From: Massilia violaceinigra
Lineage (GTDB): Bacteria > Pseudomonadota > Gammaproteobacteria > Burkholderiales > Burkholderiaceae_D
Assembly: GCF_002752675.1 (NCBI RefSeq)
Contig: NZ_CP024608.1
Location: forward strand, 1,922,001 to 1,986,000
Length of the DNA: 64,000 bases
Direction: 5' to 3'
Shown in pieces: positions 37,429 through 46,420 of this stretch. The notes under the pieces were generated by a model that saw nothing but the letters and a program-made list of their open reading frames with translations, was not told the DNA's origin and did no database searches. Positions within the stretch are counted from its first letter, which is position 1, and every line of letters begins with the position of its first letter. The translations under genes and the position numbers were made by a program.

Positions 37429-40320
37429 TTGAAAAAGCACTTTGTATTGAAACAGAGCGTCATCGCCGTCGCTTTAACGCTGGGTACTTCCCATGTCGCC
37501 CTGGCCCAAGAGGCTGCAGCGGCGCCCGCCGCCACCGTGTACATCACCGGCTCGAACCTGAAGCGCACCGAAAAAGAGGGCACCCAGCCGATCCAGGTGA
37601 TCACCAGCAAGGATATCCGCGACAGCGGCGCCGCCACGGTCACTGAACTGATGCGCAAAGTGCCCTCCATGGGCAGCGACATCAACCTCGACACCAACGA
37701 TGGCGGCTTCTCGCGCGGCGTCTCGACCGCTTCGCTGCGCGGCCTGTCCTCGACCTCGACCCTGATCCTGCTCAACGGCCGCCGCATGACGCCGGCCGCT
37801 TACGCCGATCCGAACAACGGCAATTCGACCCTGTACGATCTGAATGCGATTCCGTTGTCGGCCCTGGAACGGGTCGAGATCCTCAAGGATGGCGCCTCGG
37901 CTGTGTACGGCTCCGACGCCATTGGCGGCGTGATCAACTTCATCACCAAGACCAACTACCAGGGCACCGAAGTGTCGGCCCGCGCCAGCGCCAACGACGA
38001 TGGCAACTTTGCCCGCAAAGGCGCCAACTTCTTCTTCGGCAAGGGCGACGTCGAGAGCGACGGCTACAACGTCTTCATCACCGCCGACGTGTCCCAGCGC
38101 GACCGCGTCCTGCGCAAGGATGTCAAGGACATCGAGTTCGAAACCTACCAGTTGCTCAACGGGCGCTTCGCCACGCCGTACGGCAGCACCACCTCCGGTT
38201 CGCCATCGTTTTACCGCGAAAGCGGACCGGGCAGCCGCAATTTCGCGGTGAACCGCAGCAACATGGGCCAGCGCATGATCACGCGCACCAATTGCGAACC
38301 GTCCCAGCAGCTGGTGGGTTCGACCGCGATGGGCTTGCCGGCGACCAGCGTGTTCATCGGACGCACTTTCTGTAACTTCGACGCGAGCCGTTTCTCCGAA
38401 GGCATCGGCGACGGCAAGGATGCCAGCGTGATGACGCGCGGCGTGTTCAAGCTGGGCCAGAACACCAAGGCCTTCGCCGAAGCGGGCTACGCGCGCACCA
38501 AGCGCTCTTATACCAGCAATCCGAGCACCATCGGTACCTCCACCATCACCAACTTCACCAGCGCCGCGGTGGGCGATCCATTCCAGGCCATCCTGGGCAT
38601 CGGCCACCCGGACAATCCTTTCCCGGACGCCCGCTCCTCGGTCACTTACCGTTTCGAGAACTTGCGCGGCGGCACCGAGACCATCAATGACAATACGCGC
38701 GTGGTGGCCGGCCTGCAGGGCAATGTGGGCAACTGGGACTGGGAAAGCGCCGTGCTGTACAACAAGGCGACCCAGGAAGATACCTATTTCGGCATGCTCT
38801 ACCTGCCGACCCTGCGCAAGCTCAATGCCGGCACCTCGCTGGCGGCGCTGTCGGCCGATCCGACCCTGGCGCGCGATGTGACGAGCAACAACATGGCCTC
38901 GATCCTGCAATGGGATGCCAAAGTGTCGACCCAGTTCGGCCAGCTTGGCGGCGGCGCCATGGGCCTGGCGGTGGGCGCCGAAGTACGGCGCGAGAAAATC
39001 AAGATGACGCCCGATGCCGCTCTGGCGCGCGGCGACATTTACGGCCTGGCCAACACCATCATCGACGGCGAACGCGACGTCAAATCGGGCTTCGTCGAGC
39101 TGCGCACGCCATTCCTGAAAAACTTCGAGATGGATTTCGCCGGCCGCGTCGACAAGTATCCTGGCATCAAAACCAACTTCGTGCCCAAAGTCGGCGCCAA
39201 GTGGACCGTCTCCGACGGCATCGCCCTGCGCGGCACCTATGGCCGCGGCTTCCGCGCGCCAGCGCTGGTGCAGGTGACCCCGGGCGGGGCCCAGTTCTTC
39301 CTGAGGGACCTGTACGATCCGCGCCGCTGCGAAGCCGACCGCGAGACCCCGCGCGAAGGCGCGACCGAAGTCGATTGCGCCAAGAGCGCGGCCGGTACCG
39401 GCGGCGCCAATCCCGACCTGGTGCCGGAAAAATCGAAGAGCATTTCCTTCGGTGTATTGTTCTCGCCGACCAGTACCTTCGACATCGGCCTGGACTTCTA
39501 CAAGATCCGCAAGGAAGGCGAAGTCGCCCTCGGTTCCGAGGAAGATGCGTTGCGCGACGAAGACCGCACTCCGGGCAACGTGGTGCGCGATCCGAACCCG
39601 GCCAACTGGGTGCGCGATGCCAACGGCAATGTGGTCCAGAACAGCGGCCCGCTGCTGATGGTCAAGCTGCCGTGGAAGAACCAGGGCTCGATCGAAGTGC
39701 GCGGCGTCGATATCGATATGGCGTACCGCAAGAACCTGGGCGAGTGGGGTTCGCTGAACTCGAAACTGACGTCGAGCTACTCGGACTATTACTCGCTGGC
39801 CGCGAACGCGGGCGATCCTGAGCGCAACCTGGCCGGCACCAATATCGGCTATGCCGATTACAGCCTGCCGACCAGCTACCAGCCGCGCTGGAAGAGCACC
39901 CTGTCGTCGTCGTGGACCCTGGGCACGCATGCGTTCAACGCCAGCATCGACTACACCGGGCGCGTTTCGCTGCTGCGCCGCTACAACCGCGAGGTGACCT
40001 ACGACCAGCCGTTCTGCCAGTACGGCGCGCGCAAGGACAGCGACGCCGAGAAGGATCGCGACACCAGCGTGCCGCTGTATGAAGCGTATTTCCCGGAATG
40101 CTCGATCAACAGCTGGACCCGTCTGGGCGTGGGTTATACCTACACCGGGATCAAGAACCTGACCCTGAACCTGAACATCCAGAACGTGCTCGATACCAAG
40201 GCGCCTTACGACCCGGCCTTCGGCACCAACAGCAGCGTCCAGCCGCTGGCCGGCTACAACGAGGGTTTGCACAATCCTTACGGCCGCTACTTCCAGCTGA
40301 CGGCGCGTTACGCGTTCTAA
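37429..40320 (+). CDS. TonB-dependent outer-membrane receptor 2, TTG start
   Basis: 963 residues from a TTG start: CTGGAG lies six bases upstream and the product then begins MKKHFVLKQSVIAVALTLG with a signal peptide ending ALAQ. The plug has VYITGSNLKRTEKEG, LLNGRRMTP and ERVEILKDGASAVYGSDAIGGVINFI; the barrel ends in LTARYAF. The start is chosen because the next receptor gene has the same arrangement and because a signal peptide would otherwise be preceded by an unlikely 20-residue tail. The ligand is unknown. A terminator separates it from receptor 3. Confidence 0.92.
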   Translation: MKKHFVLKQSVIAVALTLGTSHVALAQEAAAAPAATVYITGSNLKRTEKEGTQPIQVITSKDIRDSGAATVTELMRKVPSMGSDINLDTNDGGFSRGVSTASLRGLSSTSTLILLNGRRMTPAAYADPNNGNSTLYDLNAIPLSALERVEILKDGASAVYGSDAIGGVINFITKTNYQGTEVSARASANDDGNFARKGANFFFGKGDVESDGYNVFITADVSQRDRVLRKDVKDIEFETYQLLNGRFATPYGSTTSGSPSFYRESGPGSRNFAVNRSNMGQRMITRTNCEPSQQLVGSTAMGLPATSVFIGRTFCNFDASRFSEGIGDGKDASVMTRGVFKLGQNTKAFAEAGYARTKRSYTSNPSTIGTSTITNFTSAAVGDPFQAILGIGHPDNPFPDARSSVTYRFENLRGGTETINDNTRVVAGLQGNVGNWDWESAVLYNKATQEDTYFGMLYLPTLRKLNAGTSLAALSADPTLARDVTSNNMASILQWDAKVSTQFGQLGGGAMGLAVGAEVRREKIKMTPDAALARGDIYGLANTIIDGERDVKSGFVELRTPFLKNFEMDFAGRVDKYPGIKTNFVPKVGAKWTVSDGIALRGTYGRGFRAPALVQVTPGGAQFFLRDLYDPRRCEADRETPREGATEVDCAKSAAGTGGANPDLVPEKSKSISFGVLFSPTSTFDIGLDFYKIRKEGEVALGSEEDALRDEDRTPGNVVRDPNPANWVRDANGNVVQNSGPLLMVKLPWKNQGSIEVRGVDIDMAYRKNLGEWGSLNSKLTSSYSDYYSLAANAGDPERNLAGTNIGYADYSLPTSYQPRWKSTLSSSWTLGTHAFNASIDYTGRVSLLRRYNREVTYDQPFCQYGARKDSDAEKDRDTSVPLYEAYFPECSINSWTRLGVGYTYTGIKNLTLNLNIQNVLDTKAPYDPAFGTNSSVQPLAGYNEGLHNPYGRYFQLTARYAF

Positions 40321-40341
40321 GCCGCTCTTGCGGCGCCTGAA

Positions 40342-40370
40342 AAACCCGGCCCTGGCGCCGGGTTTTTTTT
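40342..40370 (+). terminator. Terminator of TonB receptor 2
   Basis: AAACCCGGC and GCCGGGTTT stem followed by a run of eight T, about 20 bases after the stop. Confidence 0.9.
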
Positions 40371-40576
40371 CGCCTGCGCACCCGCGGCGGCGTTGCCTGT
40401 AGCGCGGAAAACACGAAAAAGCGGGGATATGCGCTTTTTTGTGAAATCTGCTTGGCGTTCAATCCACCTTTGTGCGAAATTCATGGCCCTCGCCACGCGC
40501 GGGCCTGCGGGCGCGCACGCGACGGGAAACGGAAACCACGATCTACCCATACTTATAAAGCAATCCTGGAGCTCAA

Positions 40577-43372
40577 TTGAACAAGAAACTCGCATTGAAA
40601 CGCAGCGTCGTCGCCGTCGCCCTGACCCTGGGCGCCTCCCAGGCCGCCCTGGCGCAAGCGCAAGCGGCCCAACCGATCCAGAAGGTCATCGTCACCGGTT
40701 CGAACATCAAGCGCGCGGTCGATACCGAAACCTCGTCGACGGTGCAGGTGGTCGGCAAGGCCGAGATCGCCGCCATCGGCGCCAGTACCGTCAAGGACGT
40801 GCTTGACACGCTGACCTCGAGCGGCACCACGACCCTGTCCGACAAGAGCGGTGGTAATTCCTTCGCCGGCGGCGCCTCGGGCGTATCGCTGCGCAACCTC
40901 GGCAAGAATTCCACGCTGACCCTGCTCAACGGACGGCGCGTGGCCAACTACGGCCTGGCCGACGGCGGCCAGCAAACCTTCGTCAACATCGACGCCATGC
41001 CGTCCGAAGCGATCGAACGCATCGAGATCCTGCTCGACGGCGCCTCCGCCGTGTACGGCTCGGACGCGGTCGCCGGCGTCATCAACATCATCACCAAGCG
41101 CGATTTCCAGGGCGTGCTGGCCAAGGGCGGGATGCGCCAATCCCTGCTTAACAGCAAGCTGGACAAGAGCAAGACCGCTTCCCTGACCATGGGCATGGGC
41201 GACTTCGAGGGCGATGGCTACAATGTGTTCGGCCACTTCGAGGCTTACCACCGCGAACCCTACTCGAACCGCGACATCATCAATACCGTGCCGGCCTTCT
41301 GGGGCCAGTATGTCAATCCGAGCTTCGGCGTGCAGTCGACCTACGCGTATCCGGGCAACTTCGTGGACCGCTATCCCAACCCGTATCCGGCCAATCCCGC
41401 GCTGGCCGGCAAGAGCTTCAGCACCCCGCGCGCCGGATGCGAGAACGTGGTCGGCGGCACCTGCCGCTACGACCAGTGGGCCGGCGTGGGCCGCAGCCCG
41501 GAAGCGAAGCGCTACAATTTCTTCGGTACCGGACGCATGAAGCTGGGCGGCAACCGGGTCGGCTTCTCCGAACTGACCCTGGGCCAGACCAATACCACCT
41601 ACTACAACGCGGCGCCGATCCTGCAATACACCGGTACCCCCTCGACCTGGTATAACAGCAAGGAACGCAAGTTAAGCTCGTACACCGAGCCGAAACTGCC
41701 GGTCGGCCATCCGGACAATCCTTACGATTTCCCGGTCGCCCTGCGTTACCGCTACGCCGACGATGCGCTCACGTCCAAGAAAGATGCGAAAGCGAAGCAA
41801 TACCGGGTGCTGGCCGGAATCGAAGGCAGCGACTTCGGCTGGGACTGGTCGACGGCGGTCGGCACGATGGGCTCGAAAGTCAACAACGTCGACCGCGGCC
41901 GCCGCAACGCGGCCGTCTACGACGCCGCGATCAAGAGCGGCGAATACCGCTTCGGCGGTGTCAACAGCCCGGACCTGCTGCTGCGCATGTTCCCGACCTA
42001 CGTATTCGGCGGCGAGTCGAAGCAGAGCTTCATCGATGCCAAGGCCACGCGCGAGCTGATGCAGCTTGACGGCGGCCCGCTCAGCCTGGCGATCGGCGCC
42101 GACTTCCGGCGCGATTCCTTCAAGGCTTTTGTGAGCGACAACGTCTCCAGTGGCCAGATCGTCGGCCTGGGCTCGATCAACGTCGAGGGCGCGCGCAATA
42201 TCAGCGCCGCTTTTGCCGAAGTCAATGCGCCGCTGACCAAAGCGCTTGAAGTGAACGCGGCGGTGCGTGCCGACAAGGTGGGCAACACCGACCTGTCGCT
42301 GGTGCCGAAAGTGGGCATGCGCTACGAAGTGAACAAGCGCTTCATGGTGCGCGCCACCGTGGCCAACGGCTTTCGCGCACCGAACCTGGCGGAAACGGGC
42401 AAAGTCGAGCTGTCGGCCTTCCGCAACAGCATCGTCGATCCGAAGCGTTGCGCCACCGCCAACCAGCTGTACGCGGCGCTCAAGACCGGCAACACGATCG
42501 ACCAGGCCGACGCGCTGCGCGCGCGCGAAATCGGTTGCAGCGTCAGCTTCGCCTCCTCCACCCAGGGCAACTCCGACCTGGAACCGGAAAAATCGCGCAG
42601 CTTCAACTTGGGCTTCGTGGTCGAACCGCTGGCCAACCTGAGCATGACGCTCGACTACTACCATATCGAGCGCCGCAACGAAATCGATACCAAGGGCACG
42701 TCCCAGCTGCTGGCCGATGAAGACCGCCGTCCGGGCTCGGTCAACCGCCAGGGCGTGACAGCCGACGACCAGCGCCTGTCGGCGCGCGCCAAGGAACTGA
42801 CCGGCAAGGACATCGTGTTCCCGGTCGGTCCGATCGCGTCGATCTCCAGCCGTTATGAAAACATGAACCGCACCCGCGTTGCCGGTCTGGACATGGAACT
42901 GAACCACCGCTGGAACATGGGTTCGGCCGGCAAGCTGGTGAGCAATCTGAAAGCCAACTACCAGCTCGATTACCGCAGCTGGGATACGGTGACCGATACC
43001 TTCACCGAAAACCTGGCGGGCAACTACGAGAACCCACGCTACCGCGTGCGGGCATCGACGGCATGGTCGCGCGGCGCCTGGAACGTGGGCGGCGCGCTGA
43101 CCTACATCCCGGGCACGCGTCTGTACGAGAACAAGTACGACGACAACTACATGGCCGCCGGTTGCGAAGGGCAGGGTTTTACGCCGGAATACTGCCAGAT
43201 CAAGCGTGATGTGGTCACCGACATGCACCTGACCTACACCGGCTTTGCCAAGACCACCTTGTACCTGAACCTGTACAACGTGTTCGACCGCGCGCCGGTG
43301 GCGGACGTGCGTGCCACCGATGTGCCATCGCGCGGCCGTTCGGTCCGCATCGCGGCGCAGTATCAGTTCTGA
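40577..43372 (+). CDS. TonB-dependent outer-membrane receptor 3, TTG start
   Basis: 931 residues from TTG with CTGGAG six bases upstream. The signal peptide MNKKLALKRSVVAVALTLG is nearly the same as in receptor 2. The plug has VIVTGSNIKRAVD, LLNGRRVANYG and ERIEILLDGASAVYGSDAVAGVINII; the barrel ends RIAAQYQF. Receptors 2 and 3 probably arose by duplication and then diverged in the barrel loops. No enzyme or periplasmic partner is adjacent. A terminator follows. Confidence 0.92.
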   Translation: MNKKLALKRSVVAVALTLGASQAALAQAQAAQPIQKVIVTGSNIKRAVDTETSSTVQVVGKAEIAAIGASTVKDVLDTLTSSGTTTLSDKSGGNSFAGGASGVSLRNLGKNSTLTLLNGRRVANYGLADGGQQTFVNIDAMPSEAIERIEILLDGASAVYGSDAVAGVINIITKRDFQGVLAKGGMRQSLLNSKLDKSKTASLTMGMGDFEGDGYNVFGHFEAYHREPYSNRDIINTVPAFWGQYVNPSFGVQSTYAYPGNFVDRYPNPYPANPALAGKSFSTPRAGCENVVGGTCRYDQWAGVGRSPEAKRYNFFGTGRMKLGGNRVGFSELTLGQTNTTYYNAAPILQYTGTPSTWYNSKERKLSSYTEPKLPVGHPDNPYDFPVALRYRYADDALTSKKDAKAKQYRVLAGIEGSDFGWDWSTAVGTMGSKVNNVDRGRRNAAVYDAAIKSGEYRFGGVNSPDLLLRMFPTYVFGGESKQSFIDAKATRELMQLDGGPLSLAIGADFRRDSFKAFVSDNVSSGQIVGLGSINVEGARNISAAFAEVNAPLTKALEVNAAVRADKVGNTDLSLVPKVGMRYEVNKRFMVRATVANGFRAPNLAETGKVELSAFRNSIVDPKRCATANQLYAALKTGNTIDQADALRAREIGCSVSFASSTQGNSDLEPEKSRSFNLGFVVEPLANLSMTLDYYHIERRNEIDTKGTSQLLADEDRRPGSVNRQGVTADDQRLSARAKELTGKDIVFPVGPIASISSRYENMNRTRVAGLDMELNHRWNMGSAGKLVSNLKANYQLDYRSWDTVTDTFTENLAGNYENPRYRVRASTAWSRGAWNVGGALTYIPGTRLYENKYDDNYMAAGCEGQGFTPEYCQIKRDVVTDMHLTYTGFAKTTLYLNLYNVFDRAPVADVRATDVPSRGRSVRIAAQYQF

Positions 43373-43411
43373 TGCTGTGACGCAGGGCGCCGCGGGGCGG
43401 CGTCAATCAAA

Positions 43412-43439
43412 AAACCCGGCCTTGCGCCGGGTTTTTTTT
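43412..43439 (+). terminator. Terminator of TonB receptor 3
   Basis: AAACCCGGC and GCGCCGGGTTT stem with eight T, almost a copy of the terminator after receptor 2. Confidence 0.9.
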
Positions 43440-43475
43440 CGGGCGCCGGGCAGCGCCGGCGCGCGCTGCCTGCTG

Positions 43476-46235
43476 TCAGCCAGGCGCCGGCGCATCGAGC
43501 CCGAACACCGCCGCCCACAGGCGCCGCACCGCCGCGCTGTGGCGTGCCACCAGCGCCGGATCGATGCGCGCGCTATCCTTGCCCTGCAGGCGCAACTGGT
43601 GCTGCAGCTTGCGCATGGCGCGGTAGGCGTCGCCCACCGCCAGCGCCAGGTCGGCATCGATCAGGCCGAGGTCGGCGAACATGCGCAGCAGCCCGATGTT
43701 GCCCAGATTAACCGTCAGCTGCGGGTACTGGGCGGCATGGCGCAGCACCAGGTATTGCGACATGAATTCGACATCGATCATGCCGCCTTCATCCTGCTTG
43801 AGCTCGAACTGTCCCGGACGGCTCGGATAAGCGTCGTGCATCTTCTTGCGCATCTTGAGCACTTCGTCGCGCAGCTCGCCGGCGCGCGCCGTGCGGTCCA
43901 GCCGCAGCACGCCTTCGCGCACGGCTTCGAAGCGCTCGCCGATGGCCGTGTCGCCGGCGCAAAAGCGCGCCCGGGTGAGCGCCTGGTGTTCCCAGATCCA
44001 GGCCGAATTTTCCTGGTAGCGCTCGAACGCCGCCACGCTCGATACCAGCATGCCGCTGGCGCCGTCCGGGCGCAGCGCGGTATCGATGTCGAACAGGATG
44101 CCGGCCGAGGTATGCGCCGTCATCCAGGTAATGAAGCGCTGGGCCAGCTTGGCGTAGTTGCCGGGCGCTTCCTGGTCGTCGTCGTCGAACAGGAAAATCA
44201 CGTCCAGGTCCGACACGTAACCGAGTTCCTTGCCGCCCAGCTTGCCGTAGGCGATGACGGCGAAGCGCGGCACCTCGCGGTGGCGCGTGGCGATCGCCTG
44301 CCAGGCGGCGTCGATGGTGGCCGCGACGATGGTGTCGGCCAGCGCCGACAGATAGTCGGCCAGCTTTTCCACGGTCAGCTCACCCGCCAGGTCTTGCGCC
44401 AGCAGGCGGAACAGTTGCGCGTGGTGGGCTTCGCGCAGGATATCCATCTGGCGTTCGGTGTCGCCGGCGGCCGCGCCCAGTTGTTCCTTCAGTTCGGCGG
44501 CCAGGGCGGCGCAGTCGGGCACGGCGCTGCGCACCCGTTCGTCGAGCAGCTCGTCGAGCACGATCGGGTGCTGGGTCAGGAAGGTCGCCGCCCAGCCGCT
44601 GGCGTACATCATGCGGATCACGCGTTCCAGGGTGTGCGGGTATTCGGTCAGCAGCGACAGGTAGGCCGAGCGGCGCGCGATGGCTTCGAAAAACGCCAGC
44701 AGGCGGGTCAGGGTCGAACTGGCGCTGCCGGAACCGGCTTCCTGCGCCGTCTTGGCGATCAGGGGCAGGGCGGCGTTGACCAGCGCCAGCAGCCGGGTGC
44801 GGCTCGCTTCGGGCAGGGCTTGCACCTTGCCGGACTGCCAGGTGCTCATCAGGCGCTGGGCGGCGCCGCCGGCATCGTCGAAGCTGAGCGCGCGCAGGTG
44901 CGCTTCGATCGCTTCGCGGTTGTCGAGGTCGGCCCCGGCCCAGCTGCTGGCCGCCGGGTCGACCGTGTCGCCGCTCTGTTCGGATTTGTCGCTGAAAATG
45001 GCGTCGAACTGGGCGGCGACGAAATGGCGGTGCTGTTCCAGCTGCGCCAGCAGGGTGGCCACGTCCGGCAGGCGCATCATTTGCGCGATGACGGCGCGGT
45101 CGGCCTCGCTGGCGGGCAGGGTGTGGGTCTGGGCGTCGTCCAGGTATTGCAGGCGATGCTCCAGGTTGCGCAGGAAGCTGTAGGAGTCGAGCAGCTGGCC
45201 GACCGTGTCCGGAGTCAGCAATTCCTTGTCGGCCAGCACGCGCAGGGTGGCGCGGGTGGAACGGTCGCGCAGGGCGGCATCGCGCCCGCCGCGGATCAGC
45301 TGGAACACCTGGGCCAGGAATTCGATTTCGCGGATCCCGCCGCGCCCCAGCTTGACGTTGTTGCTGCGGTCCGGATGCAGCCGTTCCTGGCGGTCGACCT
45401 CGGCGCGGATCTGGGCGTGCATGGTGCGGATCGCATCGATCACGCCGAAATCGAGGTAGCGCCGGTACACGAAGGGATGGACGATGGCTTCCAGCGCGGC
45501 GATATCGACCTCGGTGCCGGTGACCGCGCGCGCCTTGACCCAGGCGTAGCGCTCCCATTCGCGGCCCTGGACGATCAGGTATTCCTCCACCATGTTCAGG
45601 CTGGCAACGAGGGGGCCGGAGTTGCCGTTCGGGCGCAGCGCCATGTCGACCCGGAACGTGAAGCCATCTTCGGTGATTTCGGACAGGGCGGCGATCAGCT
45701 TCTTGCCCAGGCGCGCGAAAAATTCGTGGTTCGACAAGGGGCGCTGGCCCGGACCGGCGGCGGTGTCGCCATCTTCCGGGTAGACGAAGATCAGGTCGAT
45801 GTCGGACGAGACATTCAGTTCGCCGCCGCCTTGCTTGCCCATTGCCAACACAATCATTTCCTGCGGCAAGCCCGATTCGTAGCCGACAGGCATGCCGTGA
45901 CTGGCCACCTGTTCGGCCATCAGGGCCGCCAGATGGGTGCGGATGGCGAAATCGGCGAAGCTGGTCATGCTGGCGACCACTTCGGCCAGGTCGGCCCGGC
46001 CGTCGAGGTCGCGTTCGATCAGGCCGGCCACCAGCAGGTTGCGCAGGCGGCGCATGGCGCGCACGGGCGGCAGCGCGGCGCCGTCGGGACCGCGCTGGCT
46101 GGCCAGCGCTTGCGCCAGGTCAAGCTGGTCGAGGGCGCTCGCGCCGAGGGCGGCGACGGCGCCGGCGCGGCTGGAATCGGCCGCCAGCCAGCGTTGGTAA
46201 AAGCGCGACAGCGTTGTCAGGGAAGCTTGGTTCAT
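43476..46235 (-). CDS. glnE: Glutamine synthetase adenylyltransferase/adenylyl-removing enzyme
   Basis: A 919-residue bifunctional enzyme that adds AMP to, or removes it from, the regulatory tyrosine of GlnA, under PII control. Two nucleotidyltransferase domains are visible: GKQGGGELNVSSDIDLIF near residue 132 (the removing half) and GKLGGKELGYVSDLDVIF near residue 661 (the adenylylating half). Both keep their metal-binding Asp pairs. It acts on the glnA product at 14515. It is divergent from yhdP; a very long antisense frame opposite it is only a high-GC shadow. Confidence 0.96.
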   Translation of the reverse strand: MNQASLTTLSRFYQRWLAADSSRAGAVAALGASALDQLDLAQALASQRGPDGAALPPVRAMRRLRNLLVAGLIERDLDGRADLAEVVASMTSFADFAIRTHLAALMAEQVASHGMPVGYESGLPQEMIVLAMGKQGGGELNVSSDIDLIFVYPEDGDTAAGPGQRPLSNHEFFARLGKKLIAALSEITEDGFTFRVDMALRPNGNSGPLVASLNMVEEYLIVQGREWERYAWVKARAVTGTEVDIAALEAIVHPFVYRRYLDFGVIDAIRTMHAQIRAEVDRQERLHPDRSNNVKLGRGGIREIEFLAQVFQLIRGGRDAALRDRSTRATLRVLADKELLTPDTVGQLLDSYSFLRNLEHRLQYLDDAQTHTLPASEADRAVIAQMMRLPDVATLLAQLEQHRHFVAAQFDAIFSDKSEQSGDTVDPAASSWAGADLDNREAIEAHLRALSFDDAGGAAQRLMSTWQSGKVQALPEASRTRLLALVNAALPLIAKTAQEAGSGSASSTLTRLLAFFEAIARRSAYLSLLTEYPHTLERVIRMMYASGWAATFLTQHPIVLDELLDERVRSAVPDCAALAAELKEQLGAAAGDTERQMDILREAHHAQLFRLLAQDLAGELTVEKLADYLSALADTIVAATIDAAWQAIATRHREVPRFAVIAYGKLGGKELGYVSDLDVIFLFDDDDQEAPGNYAKLAQRFITWMTAHTSAGILFDIDTALRPDGASGMLVSSVAAFERYQENSAWIWEHQALTRARFCAGDTAIGERFEAVREGVLRLDRTARAGELRDEVLKMRKKMHDAYPSRPGQFELKQDEGGMIDVEFMSQYLVLRHAAQYPQLTVNLGNIGLLRMFADLGLIDADLALAVGDAYRAMRKLQHQLRLQGKDSARIDPALVARHSAAVRRLWAAVFGLDAPAPG

Positions 46236-46420
46236 GGGTTGGCGTCGGGTCAGGGTGAGTGAAAGTCGGGTTCAGCGACGCGGTATAAGGTAGAATTGGC
46301 CCGCGTCGCGATAGGCCGCCGCAGTGCGGATCAGGACGATGGTAAGGGAGTGGGCGGCTCTGACGCAAGCGCTCTCTTGCTGCAATACATTTACACGGCG
46401 GACCCTTTATCAGTTTATTG

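Noticed and set aside
43311..46262. 983-codon open frame on the plus strand opposite glnE
   Set aside because: It is the antisense shadow of glnE caused by high GC; it is His/Gln/Arg-rich, has no motifs, and glnE is a certain gene. The same holds for the long antisense frames opposite the PBP, yhdP, glnA and all TonB receptors.
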